Source: Rhodospirillales bacterium (GTDB lineage Bacteria > Pseudomonadota > Alphaproteobacteria > Rhodospirillales > Casp-alpha2). Taken from it: DNA of 12,393 bases. This document shows positions 6,457-12,393 of the stretch, piece after piece. The translations under genes and the position numbers were made by a program. Location of the stretch: positions 1-12,393 of the forward strand of contig JAJFIE010000341.1 in NCBI GenBank assembly GCA_021775275.1, read 5' to 3'. Position 1 is the first letter of the stretch. The number at the start of each line of letters is the position of its first letter. The notes below the pieces were generated by a model that searched no databases, had not been told where the DNA came from, and was given only the letters and a program-made list of their open reading frames with translations.

Positions 6457-7940
6457 CAGGTCCCGCTCAGTTCGCTACCCAGGCGACGCACCAGCGCGAC
6501 CAGATGGCGCATATCGTCCGCGTTGTTGTCGTAATGCAGGATACAGGCGCGGAGTGAAATTTTGCCCGCGACCCGAGTGGTCGGAATATGGGCCTCGCCA
6601 CTGTCGGAAACAGCACCGGAAATCCGCTCGTTCAGATCATCCAGTTGCGCCGGGTCCAGATCCTGCCCTTCCGGCACATAGCGGAAATTGACCACCGACA
6701 GCGATGTGGGCGACAGGCGTTCCAGATCAGGGGCGTCCGAGACGAGTTGATCCAGCAGGTCTGCCAGTGCGTTACAACGGATGATCAGATCGCGCACGCC
6801 TGATTTGCCCATGCGCGCCAACGCCGCCCAGGTTTTCAACGCCCGGTTGGCGTAGGTCAGCTGGAACATGTATTCATAAGGCCACGGCGCGCCATCGTGC
6901 TCGCCCTGTTCCAGATAATCCGGGGTCAGCGAGAACGCCTCGCGGTGCAGGGATTTATGTCGCGTCAGCAAGGCCCCACAATCGAGCGGCACATGCAGCC
7001 ACTTGTGCGGATCGATGGTCACGGTGTGGGCCCGCTCGATGCCAACGTAGGCCTCTGAATAACGTGGATCGAGGCCGCCAAATCCGCCGTAGGCGCCATC
7101 CACATGGAACCATAACCCTGAGTCCTCACACACGCCCGCAATGGCGTTCATGGGATCGATAGCCCCGGTATTGGTGGTTCCGGCAGAGGCCACAACGGCG
7201 AATGGCCGAAGACCTTCGGCCCGGTCTGCGGCGATCATGTCCTTAAGCGCGCCCACATCCATTTGAAAAGCGTCATTGGCAGGAACCTTGCGCAGATTGT
7301 CGGATCCCAGTCCCAGTTGTTCCATGCAGCGCTGAACCGAGCTGTGCACCTGATCGGAGGCGTAGGCGATCATGGCCGGGCGGCCCCCTTGCAGGCCTTC
7401 ATCACGAACGTTCCAGCCATCGGTCTTCGCCGCCCAATAGCGTGCCGTGGTCAGGGCGTTCAGGTTGGCCGCCGAGCCGCCACTGAACAGCAAGGCCATG
7501 GAGTCTTCTTCATCCGGAATGCCGGTCAGTTCCATGAGCCAGCGACCCAGAGAGACCATCAGGAAGATGCCCGAAAAATCGTAACCGTCGAGTGCCGCAT
7601 TCATGGTCTGCGCGACCCCGTCGGCCAGAATGGAAACCGGCATGGGTGGCGAATTGACCCAGCCGTAAGACCGTTGATGACCGGTTGGTTGCGGCCATGG
7701 CATGATGTGCTGTTCCATGAACGTCACAATGTCATCGGCGCTCATGCCCTGATCGGGAAAGTCCAAATTGCTCAGGTACGCGCGCTCGTCATCGGGTACG
7801 ACACGGTCAACAACCTCGTCCGGCAGACGGGTTAAATAGTCCGCCAGCGAATCCATTGTGCGCTTGCCCAAACGGGCAAACTCGGCGCGGTCATCAGAAA
7901 ACAGCCGGGTCAGGTCGATATCTGTTTTGCGATCTGCCAA
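6456..7940 (-). CDS. Pyridoxal-phosphate-dependent group II amino acid decarboxylase (AADC/GAD-like)
   Basis: A 494-residue cytosolic fold-type I PLP enzyme of the Pyridoxal_deC family (aromatic amino acid, glutamate, histidine and related decarboxylases). Visible active-site features: 'FSGGSAANL' (152-160) for phosphate binding; H199, which stacks on PLP, in 'DQVHSS'; D281 in 'HVDGAYGG', which binds the pyridine nitrogen; Schiff-base Lys K313 in 'DPHKWL'. Y342 in 'TPDYL' aligns with the catalytic-loop Tyr of AADC (Y332 in mammals); replacement of that Tyr by Phe marks aldehyde synthases, so amine formation is expected. The substrate is unknown. The start is TTG at 7938-7940, with only ATT, ATC and TCT codons between it and the in-frame stop of the upstream gene. 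I see no Shine-Dalgarno, so translation probably reinitiates from that gene. Coupled by 1 nt to the transporter downstream. Confidence 0.92.
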   Translation of the reverse strand: MADRKTDIDLTRLFSDDRAEFARLGKRTMDSLADYLTRLPDEVVDRVVPDDERAYLSNLDFPDQGMSADDIVTFMEQHIMPWPQPTGHQRSYGWVNSPPMPVSILADGVAQTMNAALDGYDFSGIFLMVSLGRWLMELTGIPDEEDSMALLFSGGSAANLNALTTARYWAAKTDGWNVRDEGLQGGRPAMIAYASDQVHSSVQRCMEQLGLGSDNLRKVPANDAFQMDVGALKDMIAADRAEGLRPFAVVASAGTTNTGAIDPMNAIAGVCEDSGLWFHVDGAYGGFGGLDPRYSEAYVGIERAHTVTIDPHKWLHVPLDCGALLTRHKSLHREAFSLTPDYLEQGEHDGAPWPYEYMFQLTYANRALKTWAALARMGKSGVRDLIIRCNALADLLDQLVSDAPDLERLSPTSLSVVNFRYVPEGQDLDPAQLDDLNERISGAVSDSGEAHIPTTRVAGKISLRACILHYDNNADDMRHLVALVRRLGSELSGT

Positions 7941-7949
7941 AGAGATAAT

Positions 7950-8837
7950 TCAGTCAGGGTGTCTGTGTAATTCGTGACACGAACAATGGACGCCGCCGCC
8001 GCCCAAGGCAAACATATCGTAGTCCACTGCGGTGACATCAAAGCCCTCTGCTTCCAGCTGCGCATTGACGTTCACATTGTGCGACATGGAGAGAATCCGT
8101 TTGTTCCCCAGGCTGACCAGATTACCGCCCAGTTTGACGCAGTCTTTGTAGGCCACAGGAATGCGTGAAATCTCCTGGCTCTCGAGCCATTCGATTGCAT
8201 AGGGCGGCAGGGCGTCCTCACAGACCAGCGCCAGACCGCGTTCCAGCATGACGACAACGGCGTCCATGTGAACGAACTGCGGCGGGATGGGAACGATGAA
8301 GGCTTCCCAGTCCATCGCGCGCAACCAGCTTGCGACCTGTTCCGCACCGGCCTGTGTCGAGCGATCACCGGACCAGCCCAACAGCGTAACGCCCGGCTTG
8401 ACGATGACGAAATCACCGCCTTCGAAGTGGTCGGCAGTCACCCATTTCCAGATCGGTATGCCCGCATTCCGGTAGAAGTCCGAGGCAACGGAGTAATCCT
8501 GTCGGCGCGGCGGCGTCTGGATCGAGGTAATGACGGCTCCCCACGGCGTCATGAAGCTGGAATCACGGGTGAACACACTGCTCGGCAACCCGTCGTTCGA
8601 TTCAATGAAATGGCAGCGCACGTCATTGGCTTCATAGACCTCGACCATACGCTGGTGTTGCTGCATCGCCTTCTGCTTATCAAAACGAAATCCCATTTGC
8701 TCCTGATTGGCCAGAGTCACGGCGGAAATGGAATTCAGGGGCACCCAGCGGAAATCATCCGGCTTGCCGAGCAGGACATCGGTCAGCACGCCGGTCTGCG
8801 CCTCAACGCCCCATGATATCATTGCCGGTTCACTCAT
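7950..8837 (-). CDS. Guanidino-group-modifying enzyme (arginine deiminase / DDAH / amidinotransferase family)
   Basis: A 295-residue protein with the five-bladed propeller family's catalytic set: 'TRD' (90-92), 'FEGGD' (138-142, acidic substrate ligands), the His-Asp pair H190/D192 in 'VHMD', and nucleophile C285 in 'LGGGGVHC' (278-285). Enzymes with this set attack the guanidinium carbon through the Cys: deiminases hydrolyse arginine to citrulline plus ammonia, DDAH hydrolyses methylarginines, amidinotransferases pass the amidino group to an amine. The C-terminal 'GGG..HC' resembles both deiminases and glycine amidinotransferase, so hydrolase versus transferase is open. A second Cys, C287, lies two residues past the nucleophile, and the tail is His-rich (H288, H291, H293). 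ATG 8835-8837 has a strong GAGGAG site 6 nt upstream. It is the first gene of the three-gene operon; the decarboxylase follows after 9 nt. Confidence 0.88.
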   Translation of the reverse strand: MSEPAMISWGVEAQTGVLTDVLLGKPDDFRWVPLNSISAVTLANQEQMGFRFDKQKAMQQHQRMVEVYEANDVRCHFIESNDGLPSSVFTRDSSFMTPWGAVITSIQTPPRRQDYSVASDFYRNAGIPIWKWVTADHFEGGDFVIVKPGVTLLGWSGDRSTQAGAEQVASWLRAMDWEAFIVPIPPQFVHMDAVVVMLERGLALVCEDALPPYAIEWLESQEISRIPVAYKDCVKLGGNLVSLGNKRILSMSHNVNVNAQLEAEGFDVTAVDYDMFALGGGGVHCSCHELHRHPD

Positions 8838-8864
8838 GATGGACTCCTCGTTCAGATTGTTACG

Positions 8865-8893
8865 CTTTCAGCATTACGCCAACAAACCGTCAA
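8865..8893 (-). promoter_or_regulatory. Candidate promoter of the three-gene operon
   Basis: In the 76-nt gap after ssb, TTGACG (8888-8893, 5/6 match) lies 17 bp before TGAAAG (8865-8870, only 3/6). TACGC occurs three times on the plus strand (8861-8865, 8875-8879, 8901-8905) around it and might be an operator. No terminator for ssb is visible, so read-through from ssb is possible instead. Confidence 0.28.
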
Positions 8894-8913
8894 AGGTCTA
8901 TACGCTATCCGGA

Positions 8914-9405
8914 CTAGAACGGAATCTCGTCGTCCAGATCGGCGTTGCCACCTCCACCTCCACCGCCGCTACTGCCCTGATCCGGGCCGTCCCAGTCCGG
9001 TGCGGGCGGCTCGTCGTTACCGCCGCCATAACCACCACCTCCGCCGCCGCCGCCACGACTATCGAGCATGGTCATGACGCCGTTAAAGCGCGGGATGACG
9101 ACCTCGGTGGTGTATTTTTCAATACCGTCGTTGCCGGTCCACTTGCGCGTCTGGATGGCGCCTTCGAGGTATACTTTGGCGCCCTTTTTCAGATACTTCT
9201 CGCAGGTATCGGCGATGCGCTCGTCGAACACCACAACCCGGTGCCATTCGGTTTTTTCCTTGCGTTCGCCGGTTTGCTTGTCTTTCCAGTTTTCCGACGT
9301 GGCGATGGACATGTTGACGATTTTCCCGCCGTTTTGTGAAAAACGGACCTCGGGGTCGCGACCGAGATTGCCCACCAGAATGACTTTGTTAACACTGCCT
9401 GCCAT
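8914..9405 (-). CDS. ssb: Single-stranded DNA-binding protein
   Basis: A 163-residue homotetrameric protein that coats single-stranded DNA during replication, repair and recombination. The OB fold covers about residues 5-112: '[16 protein letters not shown]', '[26 protein letters not shown]', '[12 protein letters not shown]'. A disordered linker (118-153) follows that is almost pure glycine in two blocks, separated by an acidic Pro/Asp segment. The conserved C-terminal tip D-D-E-I-P-F recruits partner proteins. ATG 9403-9405 is preceded by AAAGGG with 6 nt spacing. The Gly blocks are written in short GCC/ACC-type triplet runs on the plus strand. The gene is divergent from fkbM, and uvrA lies beyond that. 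Confidence 0.97.
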   Translation of the reverse strand: MAGSVNKVILVGNLGRDPEVRFSQNGGKIVNMSIATSENWKDKQTGERKEKTEWHRVVVFDERIADTCEKYLKKGAKVYLEGAIQTRKWTGNDGIEKYTTEVVIPRFNGVMTMLDSRGGGGGGGGYGGGNDEPPAPDWDGPDQGSSGGGGGGGNADLDDEIPF

Positions 9406-9434
9406 AAGATACCCTTTCGAAATCTGAGAGCCGG

Positions 9435-9463
9435 ACTTTAATCCATGTGCAGGGTTCCGCCAA
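9435..9463 (-). promoter_or_regulatory. Candidate ssb promoter
   Basis: In the 79-nt divergent gap: TTGGCG (9458-9463), a 17-bp spacer, TAAAGT (9435-9440), on the minus strand. The start would lie near 9428, giving a ~23-nt leader to ATG 9405. I see no GTTC-N7-GTTC SOS box of the alphaproteobacterial type. On the other side, TATCC-GG-GGATA (9469-9480) is a dyad overlapping the fkbM ribosome site (GGGG 9474-9477). No clear promoter for fkbM is visible. Confidence 0.4.
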
Positions 9464-9484
9464 TGCCCTATCCGGGGATAACAT

Positions 9485-10468
9485 GTGGATGAATTGGCGG
9501 AATCTATCTACCGGGAGACCTGTGTGCTTCAGAAGTTTTTAGACATGGTTGGTGCGTCACCGCCCAGGGGCATTGTCCACGTGGGCGCGCATCACGGTCA
9601 GGAAATTGACGAATATCAGGTTTATGCCCCGGAAGTCCTGGTCTGGATCGAGGCAAACCCCCCGGCCTATGCCGCCTTGCAGGGATTTCTCAAGACCTGG
9701 CATCTTCCCGGCACTTCCCAATGGTGCATAAACGCCCTGATTTCAGACGTTGATGGTGAAATGCACGACTTCCACATTGCCGTGAACACGGGGCAGGCGT
9801 CGTCAATGTTTCCCAGCACGGATTTGCAGTGGCAGCGGTATCCCAAAGGCAGATCAACGGGAGAGGTCATACGCCTTAAAACGCATACCCTGAAAACGGT
9901 TCTGTCGGATTTGTCATTGTCGCCATCGCAGATCGACTATCTGGTTCTCGATACCCAGGGCGCGGAGATGAAGTGCTTCGGCGGTCTGGGAGACTACATG
10001 GACAATCTGCGTTATATCACCTCCGAAGTGTCCACCACCGAGCTTTATGCCGGTGGCGCACAGATGCACGAAATCGACGCATTTCTGGAGCCTCGCGGGT
10101 TTGTCAGGGTGACCAGCGACCCCGTACAGTTTCAGCATGGGGATATGTTGTATATCCGCCTGGATATGGATGCGCGCCAGTCAACGGCGCCCTTCAGCAA
10201 AGCTGATCATGCACGGGAAACGGCCATGCGCGCTGCCGTCAATGACCTGATTGAAGGGATCAACAAAAATCTGAACGAACACGACTGGTCAGATGCCCTC
10301 GTCGATCCTGAGTTTGAAGATAAGGTGTTCGCCATCCAGGCTGAATACGCCGACCTTCTCGCCATGCGCCGGTCGCGCGATGTCTGTCTCGGGCTGGCCC
10401 GCTTCTCTTTCGATCAGGGCTATAAACGAGCCTTTCCGGCATTTTTCGCGGCCCTCGGCTGGCGTTGA
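9485..10468 (+). CDS. FkbM-family SAM-dependent methyltransferase with C-terminal extension
   Basis: A 327-residue protein. FkbM-type enzymes O-methylate sugars, polyketides and other small molecules with S-adenosylmethionine. The Rossmann part is at ~28-215: motif I '[10 protein letters not shown]' (31-40), acidic E56 in 'WIEANP', '[15 protein letters not shown]' (153-167) and '[21 protein letters not shown]' (from 181, ends ~201). After ~225 comes a mostly helical, charged extension of about 100 residues that I do not recognise. The start is GTG 9485-9487: a TAA closes the frame at 9479-9481, and GGGG (9474-9477) gives a ribosome site 7 nt upstream. An ATG at 9483-9485 overlaps it out of frame. 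No glycosyltransferase or capsule genes are near, so the acceptor is unknown. It sits between ssb and uvrA. Confidence 0.88.
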   Translation: MDELAESIYRETCVLQKFLDMVGASPPRGIVHVGAHHGQEIDEYQVYAPEVLVWIEANPPAYAALQGFLKTWHLPGTSQWCINALISDVDGEMHDFHIAVNTGQASSMFPSTDLQWQRYPKGRSTGEVIRLKTHTLKTVLSDLSLSPSQIDYLVLDTQGAEMKCFGGLGDYMDNLRYITSEVSTTELYAGGAQMHEIDAFLEPRGFVRVTSDPVQFQHGDMLYIRLDMDARQSTAPFSKADHARETAMRAAVNDLIEGINKNLNEHDWSDALVDPEFEDKVFAIQAEYADLLAMRRSRDVCLGLARFSFDQGYKRAFPAFFAALGWR

Positions 10469-10533
10469 GCCGGGCCGGGCAGAATCTCGGGGGGTATGAT
10501 AATTCCGGACTCCCCTTCCCCCTCCCGGCGTTC

Positions 10534-10575
10534 TATATAAGAGACCGAGTGACAATCACCCGTCTGTTATGACGG
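10534..10575 (+). promoter_or_regulatory. Candidate uvrA promoter and leader dyad
   Basis: This is the notable part of the 126-nt gap 10469-10594. TATATAAG contains TATAAG (10536-10541), a 5/6 match to a -10 element, but the -35 region is C-rich and unconvincing. A perfect 5-bp inverted repeat, CCGTC (10560-10564) / GACGG (10571-10575), lies in the predicted leader before ATG 10595. The left part of the gap is G-rich then C-rich (10489-10527) and shows no T-tailed terminator for fkbM. Confidence 0.33.
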
Positions 10576-10594
10576 ACAACCATCCGGATGGCCC

Positions 10595-12393
10595 ATGGAA
10601 AGCATTATCGTGCGCGGCGCGCGCGAACACAATTTACAGAACGTCGATGTGGTCATTCCCCGCGACAAGCTGACGGTGATCACCGGGCTTTCCGGGTCCG
10701 GCAAGTCGTCACTGGCGTTCGACACCATCTATGCGGAAGGCCAGCGCCGTTACGTTGAAAGCCTGTCGGCCTATGCGCGCCAGTTTCTGGAACTGATGCA
10801 AAAACCTGACGTGGATTCCATCGAGGGCCTGTCACCGGCCATTTCCATCGAACAGAAGACCACGTCGCGCAATCCGCGCTCCACCGTGGGCACGGTCACC
10901 GAAATCTACGACTACATGCGCCTGTTATTTGCGCGCGCCGGCGTACCCCATTCTCCGGCCACGGGACTGCCCATCGAGAGTCAGAGCGTCAGTCAGATGG
11001 TCGACCGCATCATGGCCATGGAAGAAGGAACCCGTCTGTTCCTGATGGCGCCCATCGTGCGTGGCCGCAAGGGCGAGTATAAAAAAGAACTGGCGGAACT
11101 GGCGCGGCGCGGTTTTCAGCGGGTCCGCGTCAACGGCGAGGTCTATGATATTGAAGACGCGCCGACGCTGGACAAAAAATTCAAGCACAACATCGATGTG
11201 GTGGTGGACCGTGTGGTGGTGCGCGACGGTCTGGCGGCGCGACTGGCAGACAGCCTGGAGACCGCGCTGGCCATGTCCGACGGTATCGTGTTCGCCGAAA
11301 ATGCCGATTCAGACGACATGGCCGGTGAGGGCCGCACGGTGTTTTCGGCCCGGTTCGCCTGCCCCGTATCGGGCTTTACCATCGATGAAATCGAGCCCCG
11401 GCTGTTTTCCTTCAACAATCCCTTCGGCGCGTGTTCGGCCTGTGACGGTCTGGGCACGGAAATGTATTTTGATCCGGAACTGGTGATTCCCGATGATCGC
11501 CTGTCCCTCAACGAAGGGGTTATCGCGCCGTGGGCCAATTCATCGTCGCAGTATTACGGCCAGACCCTGTCCAGTCTGGCCGAGCATTTCGGATTCAATC
11601 TTGCCGTGGCGTTCGCCAAGCTGCCCGATAAGGTGAAGGAATTGCTGCTCTACGGCACCGGCGATGAAGACATCATCATCAAGTACCACGACGGTCGCAA
11701 ATCCTATGAAATCTGCAAGCCCTTCGAGGGCGTGATTCCCAATATGGAGCGGCGCTGGCGCGAAACCGATTCGTCGTGGGTGCGTGACGAACTGTCACGT
11801 TATCAGACTATCACCACCTGCGATGCCTGTGGCGGGCAACGCCTGAAGCCGGAGGCGTTGGCGGTAAAAATCGCCGGTCTGAATATTTCCCAGGTCACCG
11901 ACATGGCCATTGACGAGGCGCAAGAGTGGTTCGCCACGCTCGATCAGCATCTGAGCCAGAAGCAGCAGGAAATCGCCGACCGTATTCTGCGTGAAATCAG
12001 GGAACGCCTCGGTTTCCTGATGAATGTCGGGCTTGAATACCTCACCCTGTCCCGCGCGTCGGGCACGCTCTCGGGTGGCGAGAGCCAGCGCATCCGGCTG
12101 GCGTCACAAATCGGCTCGGGTCTTACCGGCGTGCTGTATGTATTGGACGAGCCATCCATCGGTCTGCATCAGCGTGACAACGCCCGGCTGCTGGAGACCC
12201 TCAAACGGTTGCGCAATATCGGCAACACCGTCATCGTTGTGGAACACGATGAAGACGCTATCCGGCAGGCCGACTACCTGATCGACATGGGACCGGGCGC
12301 CGGTCGTCACGGCGGGCATGTGGTGGCCGAAGGCACGCCCAGTCAGGTCATGGCTTCGCCCGAAAGCCTCACCGCGCAGTACCTGACCGGCAT
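10595..12393 (+). CDS. uvrA: Excinuclease ABC subunit A, N-terminal two thirds (3' end outside window)
   Basis: UvrA is the damage-sensing ATPase of nucleotide excision repair; it loads UvrB at lesions. 599 codons are visible of about 950 expected. Walker A of ATPase I is 'GLSGSGKSS' (31-39, K37). The UvrB-binding and insertion region lies at roughly 120-250 ('[11 protein letters not shown]'). Zinc half-sites are C256 ('CPVS', lacking the second Cys that E. coli has), C280/C283 ('CSACDGLG') and C409/C412 ('CDACGGQRL'). The ABC signature is 'LSGGESQR' (492-499), and Walker B '[13 protein letters not shown]' (513-525), followed by the switch 'VVEHDEDAI' (548-556). This completes the first nucleotide-binding domain; the second is off the right edge. 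ATG 10595 gives the family's usual start '[11 protein letters not shown]', with GGA (10586-10588) 6 nt upstream. No alphaproteobacterial LexA box is visible upstream. Confidence 0.97.
   Translation, partial: MESIIVRGAREHNLQNVDVVIPRDKLTVITGLSGSGKSSLAFDTIYAEGQRRYVESLSAYARQFLELMQKPDVDSIEGLSPAISIEQKTTSRNPRSTVGTVTEIYDYMRLLFARAGVPHSPATGLPIESQSVSQMVDRIMAMEEGTRLFLMAPIVRGRKGEYKKELAELARRGFQRVRVNGEVYDIEDAPTLDKKFKHNIDVVVDRVVVRDGLAARLADSLETALAMSDGIVFAENADSDDMAGEGRTVFSARFACPVSGFTIDEIEPRLFSFNNPFGACSACDGLGTEMYFDPELVIPDDRLSLNEGVIAPWANSSSQYYGQTLSSLAEHFGFNLAVAFAKLPDKVKELLLYGTGDEDIIIKYHDGRKSYEICKPFEGVIPNMERRWRETDSSWVRDELSRYQTITTCDACGGQRLKPEALAVKIAGLNISQVTDMAIDEAQEWFATLDQHLSQKQQEIADRILREIRERLGFLMNVGLEYLTLSRASGTLSGGESQRIRLASQIGSGLTGVLYVLDEPSIGLHQRDNARLLETLKRLRNIGNTVIVVEHDEDAIRQADYLIDMGPGAGRHGGHVVAEGTPSQVMASPESLTAQYLTG

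Noticed and set aside
8986..9060. CRISPR-like or microsatellite look of the CCG/CCA triplet runs in ssb
   Set aside because: They encode the Gly-rich linker of SSB, are imperfect, have no spacer structure and keep the frame.
10469..10530. G-rich then C-rich stretch after fkbM as an intrinsic terminator
   Set aside because: GGGGGG and CCCC could pair only across a ~20-nt loop and no T-tract follows.
10564..10579. CTGT-N8-ACAA before uvrA, close to the E. coli SOS box CTGT-N8-ACAG
   Set aside because: One mismatch, and Alphaproteobacteria use GTTC-N7-GTTC instead. No such box is present upstream of uvrA or ssb. The resemblance is explained by the CCGTC/GACGG dyad overlapping it.

Overview
The window carries housekeeping genes whose sequences look alphaproteobacterial: GyrA with an extended Pro/Ser/Asp-rich N-terminus, UvrA with a CPVS variant of the first zinc half-site, and a uvrA / ssb / gyrA / coaD neighbourhood. 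The sequence is GC-rich. I cannot place it below class; a Rhodospirillales-like organism is a guess. No transposase, integrase, CRISPR array or phage gene is visible.

Layout, left to right. (1) Positions 1-260 (+) hold the 3' end of a probable radical SAM protein. (2) Positions 411-1563 hold a divergent metal-resistance pair: a small CDF-type efflux protein (-) and a MerR-family regulator (+). Between them lies a textbook MerR-type promoter with a 19-bp spacer and a central dyad. (3) A tRNA-Lys(UUU) gene (-) with encoded CCA ends 5 nt from the regulator's stop. Upstream of it is an array of five 11-bp degenerate repeats. (4) coaD and gyrA (-) overlap by 4 nt. (5) Three tightly packed minus-strand genes follow, transcribed in the order guanidino-group-modifying enzyme, PLP group II decarboxylase, MFS transporter (8837 down to 5254). 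Their spacings are 9 nt and a 1-nt overlap. (6) ssb (-) is next. (7) An FkbM-type methyltransferase (+) lies between ssb and uvrA. (8) uvrA (+) runs off the right edge with its first ATPase half present.

The housekeeping backbone covers DNA replication, topology and repair (ssb, gyrA, uvrA) and coenzyme A synthesis (coaD). Two accessory insertions break it: the enzyme/enzyme/transporter operon between ssb and gyrA, and the fkbM gene between ssb and uvrA. The most interesting candidate for an undescribed system is that operon. It contains an arginine-deiminase/amidinotransferase-fold enzyme, a decarboxylase that keeps the catalytic Tyr, Lys and His positions, and a transporter, and it could make and move a modified amine. 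Its substrate cannot be read from sequence. The second candidate is the 11-bp repeat array in front of the tRNA promoter. No gene-free stretch exceeds 300 bases; each gap over about 70 bases is covered by an entry.
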